Assembly (NCBI GenBank): GCA_034667465.1
Contig: JAXDJV010000030.1
Location: 204,173-268,172, forward strand
DNA: 64,000 bases
Direction of reading: 5' to 3'
Origin: JAOBAU01 sp034667465
GTDB lineage: Bacteria; Acidobacteriota; Thermoanaerobaculia; Gp7-AA8
The notes under the pieces are model-generated. The model was not told where the DNA came from, made no database searches, and worked only from the letters and a program-made list of their open reading frames with translations. The translations under genes were made by a program, and so were the position numbers. Below, one piece after another: positions 8,087 to 16,298 of this stretch; position 1 is the first letter of the stretch; every line of letters starts with the position of its first letter.

Positions 8087-8454
8087 CGCTTCGTCCCTTT
8101 CTTCGGCGCCGGTTTCTCGAGCGCTTTCAGATCTTCGAGCGTCAGCTTTCCCGACTCGATGAGATGCGCGACGAGCGGCCGCGGAGAGCCGCCGATCAGT
8201 TCCAGGAAATCGTCGAAGAGCCGCCGGTACGCCGACTTGCGCGTGATGGCCGGCTCGAACATGAAGGCGTTGCCTATCTTGCGCGTCTTTCGGATCGCCC
8301 CTTTTTCCTCCAGGCGGAGGAGAACCGTCTGCACCGTGGTATATGCCGGCCGCTTGCGGTCGACGATCGCTTCCCGGACCTCGCGAACGGACGCTTCACG
8401 AAGGCGCCAGAGGATGTTCATCAGCTCGAGCTCGAGTTTGGTCAGCTTCTCCAT
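8083..8454 (-). CDS. BlaI/MecI/CopY-family winged-helix repressor
   Basis: 123-residue dimeric repressor. The sequence starts MEKLTKLELELMNILWRL and contains the recognition region RPAYTTVQTVLLRLEEKGAI, diagnostic of BlaI/MecI (Penicillinase_R) proteins; a C-terminal dimerisation and cleavage region follows. It is the first gene of a two-gene unit with the M56 protease (4-bp ATGA overlap). Inverted-repeat operators containing TACGACA lie directly before its start codon, indicating negative autoregulation. No beta-lactamase gene is nearby; the outward targets are unknown. Confidence 0.92.
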   Translation of the reverse strand: MEKLTKLELELMNILWRLREASVREVREAIVDRKRPAYTTVQTVLLRLEEKGAIRKTRKIGNAFMFEPAITRKSAYRRLFDDFLELIGGSPRPLVAHLIESGKLTLEDLKALEKPAPKKGTKR

Positions 8455-8483
8455 GTGTCGTAGATGCTACGACACGTGTAGTA
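8455..8483. promoter_or_regulatory. BlaI operator array
   Basis: Three half-sites lie in a row. GTGTCGTA and TACGACAC are perfect 8-bp inverted arms around GATGC (8455-8475). TACGACACGTGTAGTA (8468-8483) is a near-palindrome with the TAC-ACA...TGT-GTA form known for BlaI/MecI boxes. The array starts 1 bp from the repressor start codon. Confidence 0.75.
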
Positions 8484-8511
8484 GCGCGTCAAGCCTCCTG
8501 TAACTCGGCAC

Positions 8512-8698
8512 GTCATCCTGAGCGAAGCGAAGGATCCGGGCGTGGGACTCGCTGCGGTAACGCGCCCCGCCCGCGCAGATCCTTCGCTCCGCTTCTAATG
8601 ACACCGAAGGTGTCATCGCAATCACGTGGGCCGGCAGAATCGGAAACGAGGCGAAGGCTCTGCCACATACGCAGCCGGCCGTGCCGGCTCAGGATGAC
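8512..8698. repeat. Palindromic intergenic repeat, family A, copy 2 (composite)
   Basis: An inner element of 8512-8602 has arms starting GTCATCCTGAGCGAAGCG and ending CGCTTCTAATGAC. A second outward end, CTCAGGATGAC, at 8688-8698 suggests a nested or tandem copy. The element fills the gap between the BlaI operator and the next gene. Confidence 0.8.
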
Positions 8699-8732
8699 GT
8701 AACGCCGGTTGTCCCTGCAGCAGTTGCCGGAA

Positions 8733-9242
8733 TTACGAAGTCAGCGACGCCGCCAGCTCGTCGACGATCGGCCAGAGCGCGTCCGCCCACTCGTCGCCCA
8801 TCAGCAATCCCGCCGTCGCGAAGTAGACGGCGATGTCGCGCGGCGCGAATTTTTCGCGCTGCGCATCGAGCGCGGCGCGGACCTGATCGGTCGTCGGCGT
8901 CGGATACTCGTCGACCTCGATCGAGCCGTTGACGTGCGGAATCTGCCACTCATCGAGAAAGGCCGCGAGGAGCTCGGCCTTGTTCTTCGTGTGGTAGATC
9001 ATCAGCGCGGTCTCGAACGCCTGCTCGAGCTCTCGCGACGAAGCGCGGCCGGCCAGGAGATCGGCCTTTTTGTCCGCCGTCATCTTGCGGATCGTCTCTT
9101 CGCGGAAGTGCAGCATCTTCGCGAGCTGCGCGGTGGTGAGCATGCGCGCCTGCGGTTCGGCGTAACGCCAGAACGCCGCGGCGATGTCGTGGCGCCGCGG
9201 CGTATCGGCCAGTTCAGTCAGGATTCGTTTGGTGTCCCACAT
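8733..9242 (-). CDS. Unknown protein, 169 residues
   Basis: Not recognised. The product is acidic and mostly helical, with no signal peptide or membrane helix. Segments such as LTTAQLAKMLHFREETIRKM hint at a small helical-bundle or HTH-like part, but the match is too weak to name. The start is supported by a TAGAGT box 10 bp upstream. It stands alone on the minus strand between the family A repeat and the M23-type gene (29-bp gap), so it may be co-transcribed with the latter. Confidence 0.65.
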   Translation of the reverse strand: MWDTKRILTELADTPRRHDIAAAFWRYAEPQARMLTTAQLAKMLHFREETIRKMTADKKADLLAGRASSRELEQAFETALMIYHTKNKAELLAAFLDEWQIPHVNGSIEVDEYPTPTTDQVRAALDAQREKFAPRDIAVYFATAGLLMGDEWADALWPIVDELAASLTS

Positions 9243-9252
9243 TGCGCGCGGG

Positions 9253-9258
9253 ACTCTA
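9253..9258 (-). promoter_or_regulatory. -10-like box before the 169-residue unknown gene
   Basis: TAGAGT on the minus strand, 10 bp before the ATG at 9242. No convincing -35 box. The spacing resembles the other short-leader genes in the window. Confidence 0.3.
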
Positions 9259-9271
9259 CACCATCCGTCGA

Positions 9272-10696
9272 TTACTGCACGCCGGCGCTGCGGCGTTTCG
9301 GCGGGACGAGTCCGCCGGCGAACGCGACCGCGGTGTTGCCCGACAGCTGGCCGTCGCTCGGCGTGACGCTGCAGCTGACGTGCGAGCCGGTGTGAATCAG
9401 ATCGGCGGCCAGTGCGTCGCTGCGAACGGCCGACGTCATCGTCCGCACCGTCACGTCATCGACCTTCCACTCGTACCGATAGCTGACGACGTCGTAGTCG
9501 GCGTCGACGAGCGTCGGCGCTTCGACGCGGCAAACGGGCGCCTGGCCGGCGTGAATGACGGCCGGTTCGATGACGGCCGAGACGTCGATCGGCGCGCGGT
9601 TTACGATCTCGCTCGCGGAGTTGACGACGCGGAACGGCACCGACAGCAGTCGCGTTGCGCCGATGTCGAAGAGCAGCGTCCATTCGCCGGCGGTGTGGAG
9701 GTCGGCGTCGATGCCCCACCAGAATGAGCCGAGGCGGGACGTTTCGGTGACGTTGGTCAGTTTGCCGCTCGCCCAGCCGGAGGCGGTCGACGAATTCGGC
9801 GGGACGACGGAAATCTGGAACGGCGCGTTCGGCGGGAGATTGGCGAGCTCCGCTTTGAAGTAGATGCGCTGATTCCCTTTCACGAACGTGCCGGTGCGCG
9901 GCGCGTCGTCGAACGGCGCCGGGGCGAACGACGAGTACGACGTGTTGCTGAACGACGTACCGATCACGACCGGTCCCTGAATCGCGGCCGGCTGCTGGAT
10001 GAAAAGCGAGACGCCGGGACGGCAGGGTCCGGCGAACGGTTCGACGGTGTTGCCGCCGAAGGCCATCCCGATGTGCGCGTGCGGCGCGGTGCTCGAACCG
10101 CTGCTGCCGACGAGTCCGATCTGTGTGCCGGCGGCGATGCGCTGACCTTCCGTCACGGTGATGCTTCCTTTGCGAAGGTGATTGAAGATCATGTCGGTGC
10201 CGTCGGTGAGATAGAGCGTCACGCTGTTCGGCTTCTTCGTGTTGTCCGCGACCGTGTTGTGATCGTCTTCGCCGTCGTGGATCGGACCGACGCGCGCGTC
10301 GCGCGGCGCGAAGATCGGCACGCCAATGTCCTGTTCGCGGAAGCTGCGAATGTACGGATCGTCGCCATCGTGACCGTCGAAGGTGAAGTCGGAGCAGTTG
10401 AAGTCGCGCTTCACGCCGCCGAGCGGCTCGATGTCGACGAAATACGGGATGTAGAGATCGCGGCCGAACATGCCGGCGACCGGATAGAGATCGAGCGCTT
10501 TTGGCGCGGTCTCCGCGAACGTGGTAAGCGCTTTGGCCGCGAGCGGGTCGCGCTGCTGCGGAGCAATGGCGACGCGATCGTGCGGTTGCGCGAGGTTGGT
10601 CGAACCTTGTTCAACGATGCGAATTCCGGAGGCGGCGGCCTCGACTGCGAAAGCCATCGAGAGCGCGGCGGCGATGGCGAGGAGATGTCGGTTCAT
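9272..10696 (-). CDS. Secreted M23-family (LytM-type) metallopeptidase-like protein
   Basis: 474-residue exported protein. The chosen start MNRHLLAIAAALSMAFAVEAAAS gives a good signal peptide; an upstream in-frame ATG would add 16 polar residues. The zinc-ligand pattern of M23 peptidases is visible: His and Asp in FDGHDGDDPY, and the paired histidines in TAPHAHIGMAFGG, with the usual GQRIAAGTQIGLVGSSG strand-turn before them. About 200 C-terminal residues look like one or two Ig-like beta domains (VEAPTLVDADYDVVSYRYEW...). Members cut peptidoglycan crosslinks or other glycine-containing peptides. The spacing between the HxxxD and HxH motifs is longer than usual, so activity is not certain. 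Confidence 0.8.
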   Translation of the reverse strand: MNRHLLAIAAALSMAFAVEAAASGIRIVEQGSTNLAQPHDRVAIAPQQRDPLAAKALTTFAETAPKALDLYPVAGMFGRDLYIPYFVDIEPLGGVKRDFNCSDFTFDGHDGDDPYIRSFREQDIGVPIFAPRDARVGPIHDGEDDHNTVADNTKKPNSVTLYLTDGTDMIFNHLRKGSITVTEGQRIAAGTQIGLVGSSGSSTAPHAHIGMAFGGNTVEPFAGPCRPGVSLFIQQPAAIQGPVVIGTSFSNTSYSSFAPAPFDDAPRTGTFVKGNQRIYFKAELANLPPNAPFQISVVPPNSSTASGWASGKLTNVTETSRLGSFWWGIDADLHTAGEWTLLFDIGATRLLSVPFRVVNSASEIVNRAPIDVSAVIEPAVIHAGQAPVCRVEAPTLVDADYDVVSYRYEWKVDDVTVRTMTSAVRSDALAADLIHTGSHVSCSVTPSDGQLSGNTAVAFAGGLVPPKRRSAGVQ

Positions 10697-10788
10697 GGTC
10701 GGGGTCCTGTCGTGGTGTCGTTCAAATCGTCGTTGCGTCTGCACTCGCGGTTGTGCAAGCGGCCTGCCGAATTTATGGCCGGCAAGTT

Positions 10789-10802
10789 GCTATCCGGATA
10801 GC
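10789..10802. promoter_or_regulatory. 14-bp perfect palindrome between divergent genes
   Basis: GCTATCCGGATAGC lies in the 123-bp gap between the divergent M23-type gene and the glycosyltransferase operon, ending 17 bp before the ATG at 10820. The position suits an operator; the cognate regulator is not known. Confidence 0.4.
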
Positions 10803-10819
10803 TGGCACACACGCAATTG

Positions 10820-12106
10820 ATGAGCTCCGCAGCCGACCTTTCAATGAACGACGACGCGGCGCCGCGCGCGCAACCGCGCCGCGCGGTGGCCGTGCTGATG
10901 TCGCGTTTTCCGGCGGTCACCGAGACCTTCATCCTGCGCGAGATGATCGAGCTCGAACGGCAGGGGCAGCCGGTGCGGCTCGTGCCGATGCTGAAGGATT
11001 CACCGCCGGTGATTCACGACGCGGCGAAGCCGTGGACCGGCCGCGCGCTCTACACGCGCTTCATCTCGCCGAGCATCGCATTCGCGAATCTGGTGATGCT
11101 CGCGCGTCATCCGATCGCGTACCTCACGTTACTTGTGCGGCTGCTCGCCGGCACGATTCTCAGTCCGGAGATCTTCGTTCGCACGCTGGCGCTCTGGCCG
11201 AAGTCGGTCCTTCTCGCGCGGCAGCTCGAGCGCGAAGGAATCCGCCACATCCACGCGCACTACGCGACGCATCCGGCGACGATGGCGCTCGTGATCTCGA
11301 AGCTGTCGTCGATCACGTTCAGCTTCACCGTTCACGCACACGACATCTTCGTCAATCGGCGGCTGCTTCGCTGGAAGCTGCGCGAGACGCGCTTCGTCCG
11401 TTCGATCTCCGACTTCAATCGCCGCTTTCTTGAGGAGCTCTATCCGCGCGAAGCGGCGGGAAAGATCAACGTCATTCACGTCGGCATCGAGCCGCAGACA
11501 TACGAGCGCACCGCCGCGAAGCTCGGCGCGCCGTCGATGACTGAGACTCCGCGCATCCTTTGTGTCGCCGCGCACAAGCCGTACAAAGGATTGCCGGTAC
11601 TGATCGAGGCGTGCGCGAAGTTGCGCGACGAAGGGCTCGTCTTTCAGTGCAACGTCATCGGGCACGGACCGATGCGCGATGAACTGCAAGCCCTCATCAC
11701 CTCCCGTGGTCTCGAGCACATCGTTCATCTCCTCGGCGCGCGCTCGCAGGATGACGTCGCGAAGATGATGGCCGAGGCGACGCTCTTCGCGCTGCCGAGC
11801 ATCGTGGCCGCGGACGGGCAGATGGAAGGGATTCCGGTGGCGCTGATGGAAGCGATGGCCAGCGGACGCGCGGTCGTCAGCACCGCGATCTCCGGCATCC
11901 CCGAACTGATCGAGCACGGCGTAAACGGCTTGCTCGTGCCGCCGGGCGACGCGGAGCTGTTCGCCGAAGCGATCCGCACGCTGTTGCGCGATCGCGAGCG
12001 CGCCGCGGAGATGGGACGGCTCGGACAGGCGAAAGTGCGCGCGGAGTTCGACATCGAGCGCTGCGTCGCGCAGTTGTGCGAACGGCTCGAACGGGAGGTC
12101 GCGTGA
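10820..12106 (+). CDS. Family 4 glycosyltransferase (GT-B fold)
   Basis: 428-residue cytoplasmic or membrane-associated glycosyltransferase resembling exopolysaccharide/colanic-acid-type enzymes. The N-terminal half has VLMSRFPAVTETFILREM and IHAHYATHPATMALVISKL. The C-terminal donor domain has ILCVAAHKPYKGLPVLIEAC and the GT4 signature region EGIPVALMEAMASGRAVVSTAISGIPELI, including the E-x7-E pair. A TTG start one codon upstream is possible; ATG at 10820 was preferred. The stop overlaps the GTG start of the next glycosyltransferase (GTGA, 12103-12106), so both belong to one polysaccharide or glycoconjugate operon. Confidence 0.9.
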   Translation: MSSAADLSMNDDAAPRAQPRRAVAVLMSRFPAVTETFILREMIELERQGQPVRLVPMLKDSPPVIHDAAKPWTGRALYTRFISPSIAFANLVMLARHPIAYLTLLVRLLAGTILSPEIFVRTLALWPKSVLLARQLEREGIRHIHAHYATHPATMALVISKLSSITFSFTVHAHDIFVNRRLLRWKLRETRFVRSISDFNRRFLEELYPREAAGKINVIHVGIEPQTYERTAAKLGAPSMTETPRILCVAAHKPYKGLPVLIEACAKLRDEGLVFQCNVIGHGPMRDELQALITSRGLEHIVHLLGARSQDDVAKMMAEATLFALPSIVAADGQMEGIPVALMEAMASGRAVVSTAISGIPELIEHGVNGLLVPPGDAELFAEAIRTLLRDRERAAEMGRLGQAKVRAEFDIERCVAQLCERLEREVA

Positions 12107-13257
12107 TCGCGCTCGCCGTCATCTTCTGGCTCTCGCTCGGCGTTTGTGTCTACATCTACTTCGGCTATCCGGCGCTGCTCTGGATCATGAGCCGTTTGCG
12201 TCCGCGCGCCGTGCATGACCGCGACGTCTTTCCGCGCGCGACGTTCGTGATCGCCGCGTACAACGAAGAGCGAAACATCGTCGCGAAGATCGAGAACACT
12301 CTGTCGCTCGACTATCCGCCGGAACAGCTCGAGGTGCTCGTCGTTTCGAACGGCTCGACCGATCGGACGAATGAACTGGTCGCCGCATGGAACGATCCGC
12401 GCGTCCGGCTCCTCGCGCTCGAGCAGCCGGGAAAAATGGGAGCGCTCAACGAAGGAGCGCGCAGTGCGACCGGCGAGATCCTGATCTTCACCGACGCCGA
12501 TTTTCTGCTCGACACGCATTCGCTGAAAGTGATCGCGCGGAAGTTCGCCGATCGCGAAGTCGGCGGAGTCTGCGGCGCGCGCAAGCCGGGAGTGAAGCGT
12601 GACGGCGACGCGACCGGCGAAGGGGAGGGACTCTACGGCCGGTGGGACAAATGGCAAAAGGTCCGCGAAAGTGAGATAGGAAGCGTCTTCGCTGCCGACG
12701 GGCTGCTCTACGCGATTCGCCGCGAGCTGTACAAGCCGATCACCGATCCCGCCCAGGCCGACGACATCGCCATCTCGGTGCCGGTGGTGCTGCAGGGTTA
12801 CCGGCTGCTGTTCGAGCCGAATGCAACGGCGTGGGAGAACGCGAACGTCGTGGCGGGCGAAGAGTTCCGGCGGAAGGTGCGCGTCACGAATCACTCGGTG
12901 CGCGCGCTGCTGAACATCGGAGCGCCGCTGTTCTTGTCGGGCTTCTATTCGGTCGAGCTGCTGTCGCACAAACTGGTGCGGCACTTCATCCCGTTCTTTC
13001 TGATTCCGCTGTTCATCTCGAATGCGATCCTCGCCGCGATGGAGCCGATTTATCTCATCACGATGATTCCACAGGCGCTGATCTATGCGCTGGCGATCGC
13101 CGGCGCGCTGATGCGGGAGTCGCCCATCGGCCGCTCGAAGCCGCTCTACATCCCGTATTTCTTCTGCTTCGTGAATGCGGCGGCATTTTTCGGGATTCTG
13201 TCGATCATGCGCGGGAAGAAGCTGGCGGCGTGGTCGTCACGTCCGACCACTGCCTAA
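12103..13257 (+). CDS. Membrane family 2 glycosyltransferase (processive type)
   Basis: 384-residue inner-membrane GT2. An N-terminal helix (residues 2-24, IALAVIFWLSLGVCVYIYFGYPALLW) precedes the GT-A domain with FVIAAYNEERNI, the ILIFTDADFLLD DxD region and the acceptor-site motif ADDIAISVPVVLQGYRL. Three or four C-terminal helices follow (IPFFLIPLFISNAILAA and others), as in hyaluronan/cellulose-synthase-like enzymes. The GTG start is fixed by the 4-bp overlap with the GT4 gene. The 3' end overlaps the convergent epimerase gene by 21 bp. Likely adds or polymerises sugars for a surface polysaccharide. Confidence 0.9.
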   Translation: MIALAVIFWLSLGVCVYIYFGYPALLWIMSRLRPRAVHDRDVFPRATFVIAAYNEERNIVAKIENTLSLDYPPEQLEVLVVSNGSTDRTNELVAAWNDPRVRLLALEQPGKMGALNEGARSATGEILIFTDADFLLDTHSLKVIARKFADREVGGVCGARKPGVKRDGDATGEGEGLYGRWDKWQKVRESEIGSVFAADGLLYAIRRELYKPITDPAQADDIAISVPVVLQGYRLLFEPNATAWENANVVAGEEFRRKVRVTNHSVRALLNIGAPLFLSGFYSVELLSHKLVRHFIPFFLIPLFISNAILAAMEPIYLITMIPQALIYALAIAGALMRESPIGRSKPLYIPYFFCFVNAAAFFGILSIMRGKKLAAWSSRPTTA

Positions 13258-14163
13258 CCAATCGACCGTCGGACGCAGCCCTTCTTCGAGCGTCACCGGC
13301 TCCGGCAGACCTGCCGCTTTGCGGAGCTTCGTTCCATCGAGCACGCTGCGCATCTGTTCGCCCGCTTTCGCCGGGCCGGCGCTCGCTTTCAACGGCGTTC
13401 CGACCGCGTCCGCGATTTTGTGCGCAAGCTCGACGACCGACGTCTCGACGCCCGTACCGACGTTGAATGCGCCGGTGAGCTCCTGTTCCGAAACCGCCAT
13501 GTTCGCCCGCACGACGTCACCGACGTAAACGTAATCGCGCGTTTGCGCGCCGCCGCCGTTCAGCGTCACCTCTTCGCCGCGTAACATCCGTCCGCCGAAA
13601 ATCGCCACGACGCCCGCTTCGCCATCGACGCGCTGCCGCGGTCCGTAAACGTTTCCGTATCGCACCGCCGCCGTCGCGATCCCATGAACGTTGCGAAAAA
13701 ACGCGAGGTAGTACTCGACCGACAACTTCGCAATCCCATATGGCGATAACGGCGCGAATGGATGTTCCTCGGTTTGCGGTGCGAATTGCGGTTCGCCATA
13801 CGCAGCGCCGCCGCTCGACGCGAAGATGATCTTCTTCACTCCCGCTTCCACGGCCGCGGCAAAGAGCCGGCATGAAGCGACGATGTTCTGTTCGGCGTCG
13901 AACGCCGGATCGGCCACCGACTTCCGCACGTCGATCTGCGCGGCGTGATGATTGACGAGATCGACGCCTTTGCGCACCACGCGCGCGACAACGTCTGCAT
14001 CGGTGACGTCACCTTCGACGAGCGTCGCTTTCGGATTGACGTTCTCACGCTGCCCGGTCGAAAGGTTGTCGATCACGGTCACGTCCCAGCCGCGATCGAT
14101 GTAGGCGTCGACGACGTGCGACGCGATGAACCCGGCTCCGCCGGTAACGACGACATGTGGCAT
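13237..14163 (-). CDS. NAD-dependent nucleotide-sugar epimerase (UDP-glucose 4-epimerase type)
   Basis: 308-residue extended short-chain dehydrogenase. The NAD-binding motif VTGGAGFIASHVVDAY is at residues 5-20, followed by VIDNLSTG. The catalytic YxxxK appears as SPYGIAKLSVEYY, and the substrate region reads AVRYGNVYGPRQ. The C-terminal part matches GalE-like enzymes. It probably supplies an epimerised UDP-sugar to the convergent glycosyltransferase operon, with which it shares 21 bp at the 3' ends. The exact sugar is not decidable from sequence. Confidence 0.9.
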   Translation of the reverse strand: MPHVVVTGGAGFIASHVVDAYIDRGWDVTVIDNLSTGQRENVNPKATLVEGDVTDADVVARVVRKGVDLVNHHAAQIDVRKSVADPAFDAEQNIVASCRLFAAAVEAGVKKIIFASSGGAAYGEPQFAPQTEEHPFAPLSPYGIAKLSVEYYLAFFRNVHGIATAAVRYGNVYGPRQRVDGEAGVVAIFGGRMLRGEEVTLNGGGAQTRDYVYVGDVVRANMAVSEQELTGAFNVGTGVETSVVELAHKIADAVGTPLKASAGPAKAGEQMRSVLDGTKLRKAAGLPEPVTLEEGLRPTVDWLGSGRT

Positions 14164-14222
14164 CGATGCTCCCTCCTGTTGCGCGCGGATTGTAGGCGCA
14201 CGTGCCGTGCCATGCGGCGCGA

Positions 14223-14249
14223 TGTCACGTTTCGCGGCGCTCGTTCGTC
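14223..14249 (+). promoter_or_regulatory. ECF41-type sigma-factor promoter
   Basis: TGTCACG (14223-14229), a 16-bp spacer and CGTC (14246-14249) match the published ECF41 consensus TGTCACA-N16-CGTC at all but one base. It lies 22 bp before the oxidoreductase ATG at 14272, which also has a good ribosome-binding site (GAAGGAG, 14259-14265). The sigma factor encoded by the second gene of the unit would drive its own operon. Confidence 0.75.
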
Positions 14250-14271
14250 ATGAGCGGCGAAGGAGCTGAAC

Positions 14272-15417
14272 ATGAACGAGATCGTGATCATCGGCGGCGG
14301 TTACGGCGGCGTGCTGGCCGCGATTCGCGCGTCGCGACTGCTGCCGCGCGAGGAGTTTCGCATTCGGCTCGTCGATCGCGGCGATGCGCTCGTCGAACGC
14401 ATCCGCTTGCACGAGGTCGCGGCCGGGCATCCGTTGCGCGCGCACCGGTACGCGCGGCTGTTGCGCGGTACCGGCGTCGAGCACGTCCGCGGTGAGGTGC
14501 AGTCGTTGTCGCTTGCGGACGCAGAGGTGCAGCTTGCGAGCGGCGAGGCGATGCACTTCGATCGGGTCGTCTATGCGCTCGGCAGCGACACGCGCCGGCC
14601 GAATGTCTCCGGCATCGAGCGAGCGCTTTCGATCGGCAGTGCGAACGCCGCACGCGCGGCGGCCGACGCCTTTCGCGCGCTGGCGCGTCGCGGCGGAGGA
14701 ACGGTCGCAATCGTCGGCGGCGGACTGACCGGCATCGAAGCAGCGAGCGAGCTCGTCGATGCGTATCCGATGCTGCGCATCTCGATCATCGACTGCGGCG
14801 AGATCGGCGCGTCGCTCTCGCGTCGCGGCAAAGCGCATTTGCATTCATCGCTCACAGAGCGTGGCATCACTCTCCACGAAAACATGGTCGTCGATTCGCT
14901 CGAAGATCTCGATGCCGACGCGGTGCTTTGGTGCGCATCATTCGGTGTTTCGCCGATCGCAGCCGCGGCGGGACTCGTCACCGATCGCGCCGGACGCGTC
15001 GTCGTCGACGACCATCTTCGCGCATCCGATCCGCGTGTTCTCGCCATCGGCGACGCGGCAGTCGCAACGCTCGGCGAGACCGAGTTGCTGATGGCGTGCG
15101 CGACCGCGCTGCCGATGGGCGCGTACGCCGGCGAGGAACTTGCCGCGGATGCGCATTCGCGTCCGCACGCTCCCTTCAACTTTGCTTACGCAATCACCTG
15201 CATCGCCCTCGGCCGGCGCGATGGTCTCGTGCAACTTCGCACCGCCGACAACAGCGCGCGCGAGGCCATCATCAGCGGCCGCGCCGGCGCGCTTGTGAAA
15301 GAGCTGATCTGTCGCTATACGATCGCGTCGCTGCGCTTCGAGCGCGCCGGCGTTCCGTATCGCTGGCCGGGCGGACTGCTGCGGCGCGAAGCGCAACTGG
15401 AGACGCGACCTGCATGA
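14272..15417 (+). CDS. FAD/NAD(P)-dependent oxidoreductase, NDH-2-like, partner of an ECF41 sigma factor
   Basis: 381-residue flavoprotein. Two Rossmann nucleotide-binding motifs are visible: IVIIGGGYGGVLAAIRA at the N-terminus (FAD) and VAIVGGGLTGIEAASELV near residue 145 (NAD(P)H). A third FAD-contact motif is VLAIGDAAVA. The fold is that of type II NADH dehydrogenases/pyridine nucleotide-disulfide oxidoreductases. The gene has a strong ribosome-binding site and an ECF41-type promoter, and ends in an ATGA overlap with the sigma factor gene. ECF41 sigma factors are known to sit beside such oxidoreductases, carboxymuconolactone decarboxylases or epimerases; the substrate is unknown. Confidence 0.9.
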   Translation: MNEIVIIGGGYGGVLAAIRASRLLPREEFRIRLVDRGDALVERIRLHEVAAGHPLRAHRYARLLRGTGVEHVRGEVQSLSLADAEVQLASGEAMHFDRVVYALGSDTRRPNVSGIERALSIGSANAARAAADAFRALARRGGGTVAIVGGGLTGIEAASELVDAYPMLRISIIDCGEIGASLSRRGKAHLHSSLTERGITLHENMVVDSLEDLDADAVLWCASFGVSPIAAAAGLVTDRAGRVVVDDHLRASDPRVLAIGDAAVATLGETELLMACATALPMGAYAGEELAADAHSRPHAPFNFAYAITCIALGRRDGLVQLRTADNSAREAIISGRAGALVKELICRYTIASLRFERAGVPYRWPGGLLRREAQLETRPA

Positions 15418-16268
15418 CCGAAGAGTTCGAAACGTATCGCGCGCTGCTCTTCTCGATCGCGTATCGAATGCTCGGCAGCGTCGCCGACGCGGAAGACGTC
15501 GTGCAGGATGCGTTCGTCCGATTCGCCGGCGTCGACCGCGACGCCGTGCGCGACGCGAAGAGCTTCCTGGCCACGATCGCCACGCGGCTCGCGCTCGACA
15601 AGCTGAAGTCGGCGCAGGCGACGCGCGAGGAGTACATCGGACCGTGGCTGCCCGAGCCGCTCTTCACCGGCGACGATCCGGAGCATCGCGTCGAGCGCGC
15701 CGAGGCCGTTTCGTATGCGCTGCTCGTCGCGCTGGAGCGGCTGACGCCGGCGGAGCGGGCGGTGTTCGTCCTCGCCGAGGCGTTCGATTTCGATCATGCC
15801 GAGATTGCCGACACGCTGGAGCTGAATGTGGCGGCGTCGCGTCAGTTGTTGCATCGCGCGCGCGAAAAGATGGCGGACGAGAAGCGGCGATTCGAGCCGT
15901 CGCGTGAAGAACAGCTGCGGCTGATCGGCGGCTTTCTCGAAGCGGTGCAAAGCGGCGACGTCGCACGAGTCAGCGCGCTGCTCGCGCATGACGTCGTGGC
16001 GGTGTCGGACGGCGGAGGCCGCGTGAACGCAGCACGCAATGTCGTGCGCGGCGTCGATCACGTTTCGCGGCTGCTGATCGGACTGGCGTCGAAAGCGCGC
16101 GCCGACTTCCGCGTGACGGTCGAAGAGCTCAACGGCGTCCCGACGATCGTCACGTGGTTCGGCGAAGAGATCCAGGGAGTCGTTGCACTGACCGCGGAGG
16201 ACGGAAAGCTCGTCGAGATCGATCTCGTCCTGAATCCTCAGAAGCTGAAGTTAACTTTCCAGATCTGA
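15414..16268 (+). CDS. ECF41-family sigma factor with fused SnoaL-like C-terminal domain
   Basis: 284-residue extracytoplasmic-function sigma factor (SigJ-like). Region 2 (residues about 8-75, LFSIAYRMLGSVADAEDVVQDAF) and region 4 (about 108-160, LERLTPAERAVFVLAEAFDF) are followed by a ~120-residue SnoaL-like extension that replaces a separate anti-sigma factor. The ECF41 hallmark motifs are present as DGGGR and, near the end, NPQKL (usual forms DGGGK and NPDKL). The start is fixed by the ATGA overlap with the oxidoreductase. The last codons (LTFQI-stop) lie inside a REP repeat, so the C-terminus was probably reshaped by repeat insertion. Confidence 0.92.
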   Translation: MTEEFETYRALLFSIAYRMLGSVADAEDVVQDAFVRFAGVDRDAVRDAKSFLATIATRLALDKLKSAQATREEYIGPWLPEPLFTGDDPEHRVERAEAVSYALLVALERLTPAERAVFVLAEAFDFDHAEIADTLELNVAASRQLLHRAREKMADEKRRFEPSREEQLRLIGGFLEAVQSGDVARVSALLAHDVVAVSDGGGRVNAARNVVRGVDHVSRLLIGLASKARADFRVTVEELNGVPTIVTWFGEEIQGVVALTAEDGKLVEIDLVLNPQKLKLTFQI

Positions 16269-16286
16269 CCCCCGACTTTGACTTTA
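16248..16286 (+). repeat. REP element of the RAYT family, solo copy
   Basis: The core TCCAGATCTGACCCC, ending CGACTTTGACTTTA, is the same repeat, in the same orientation, as the one at 55282-55320, and the inverse of 54228-54267. It overlaps the last seven codons and stop of the ECF41 gene. No transposase lies beside this copy. Confidence 0.85.
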
Positions 16287-16298
16287 GGATTGGGACGG

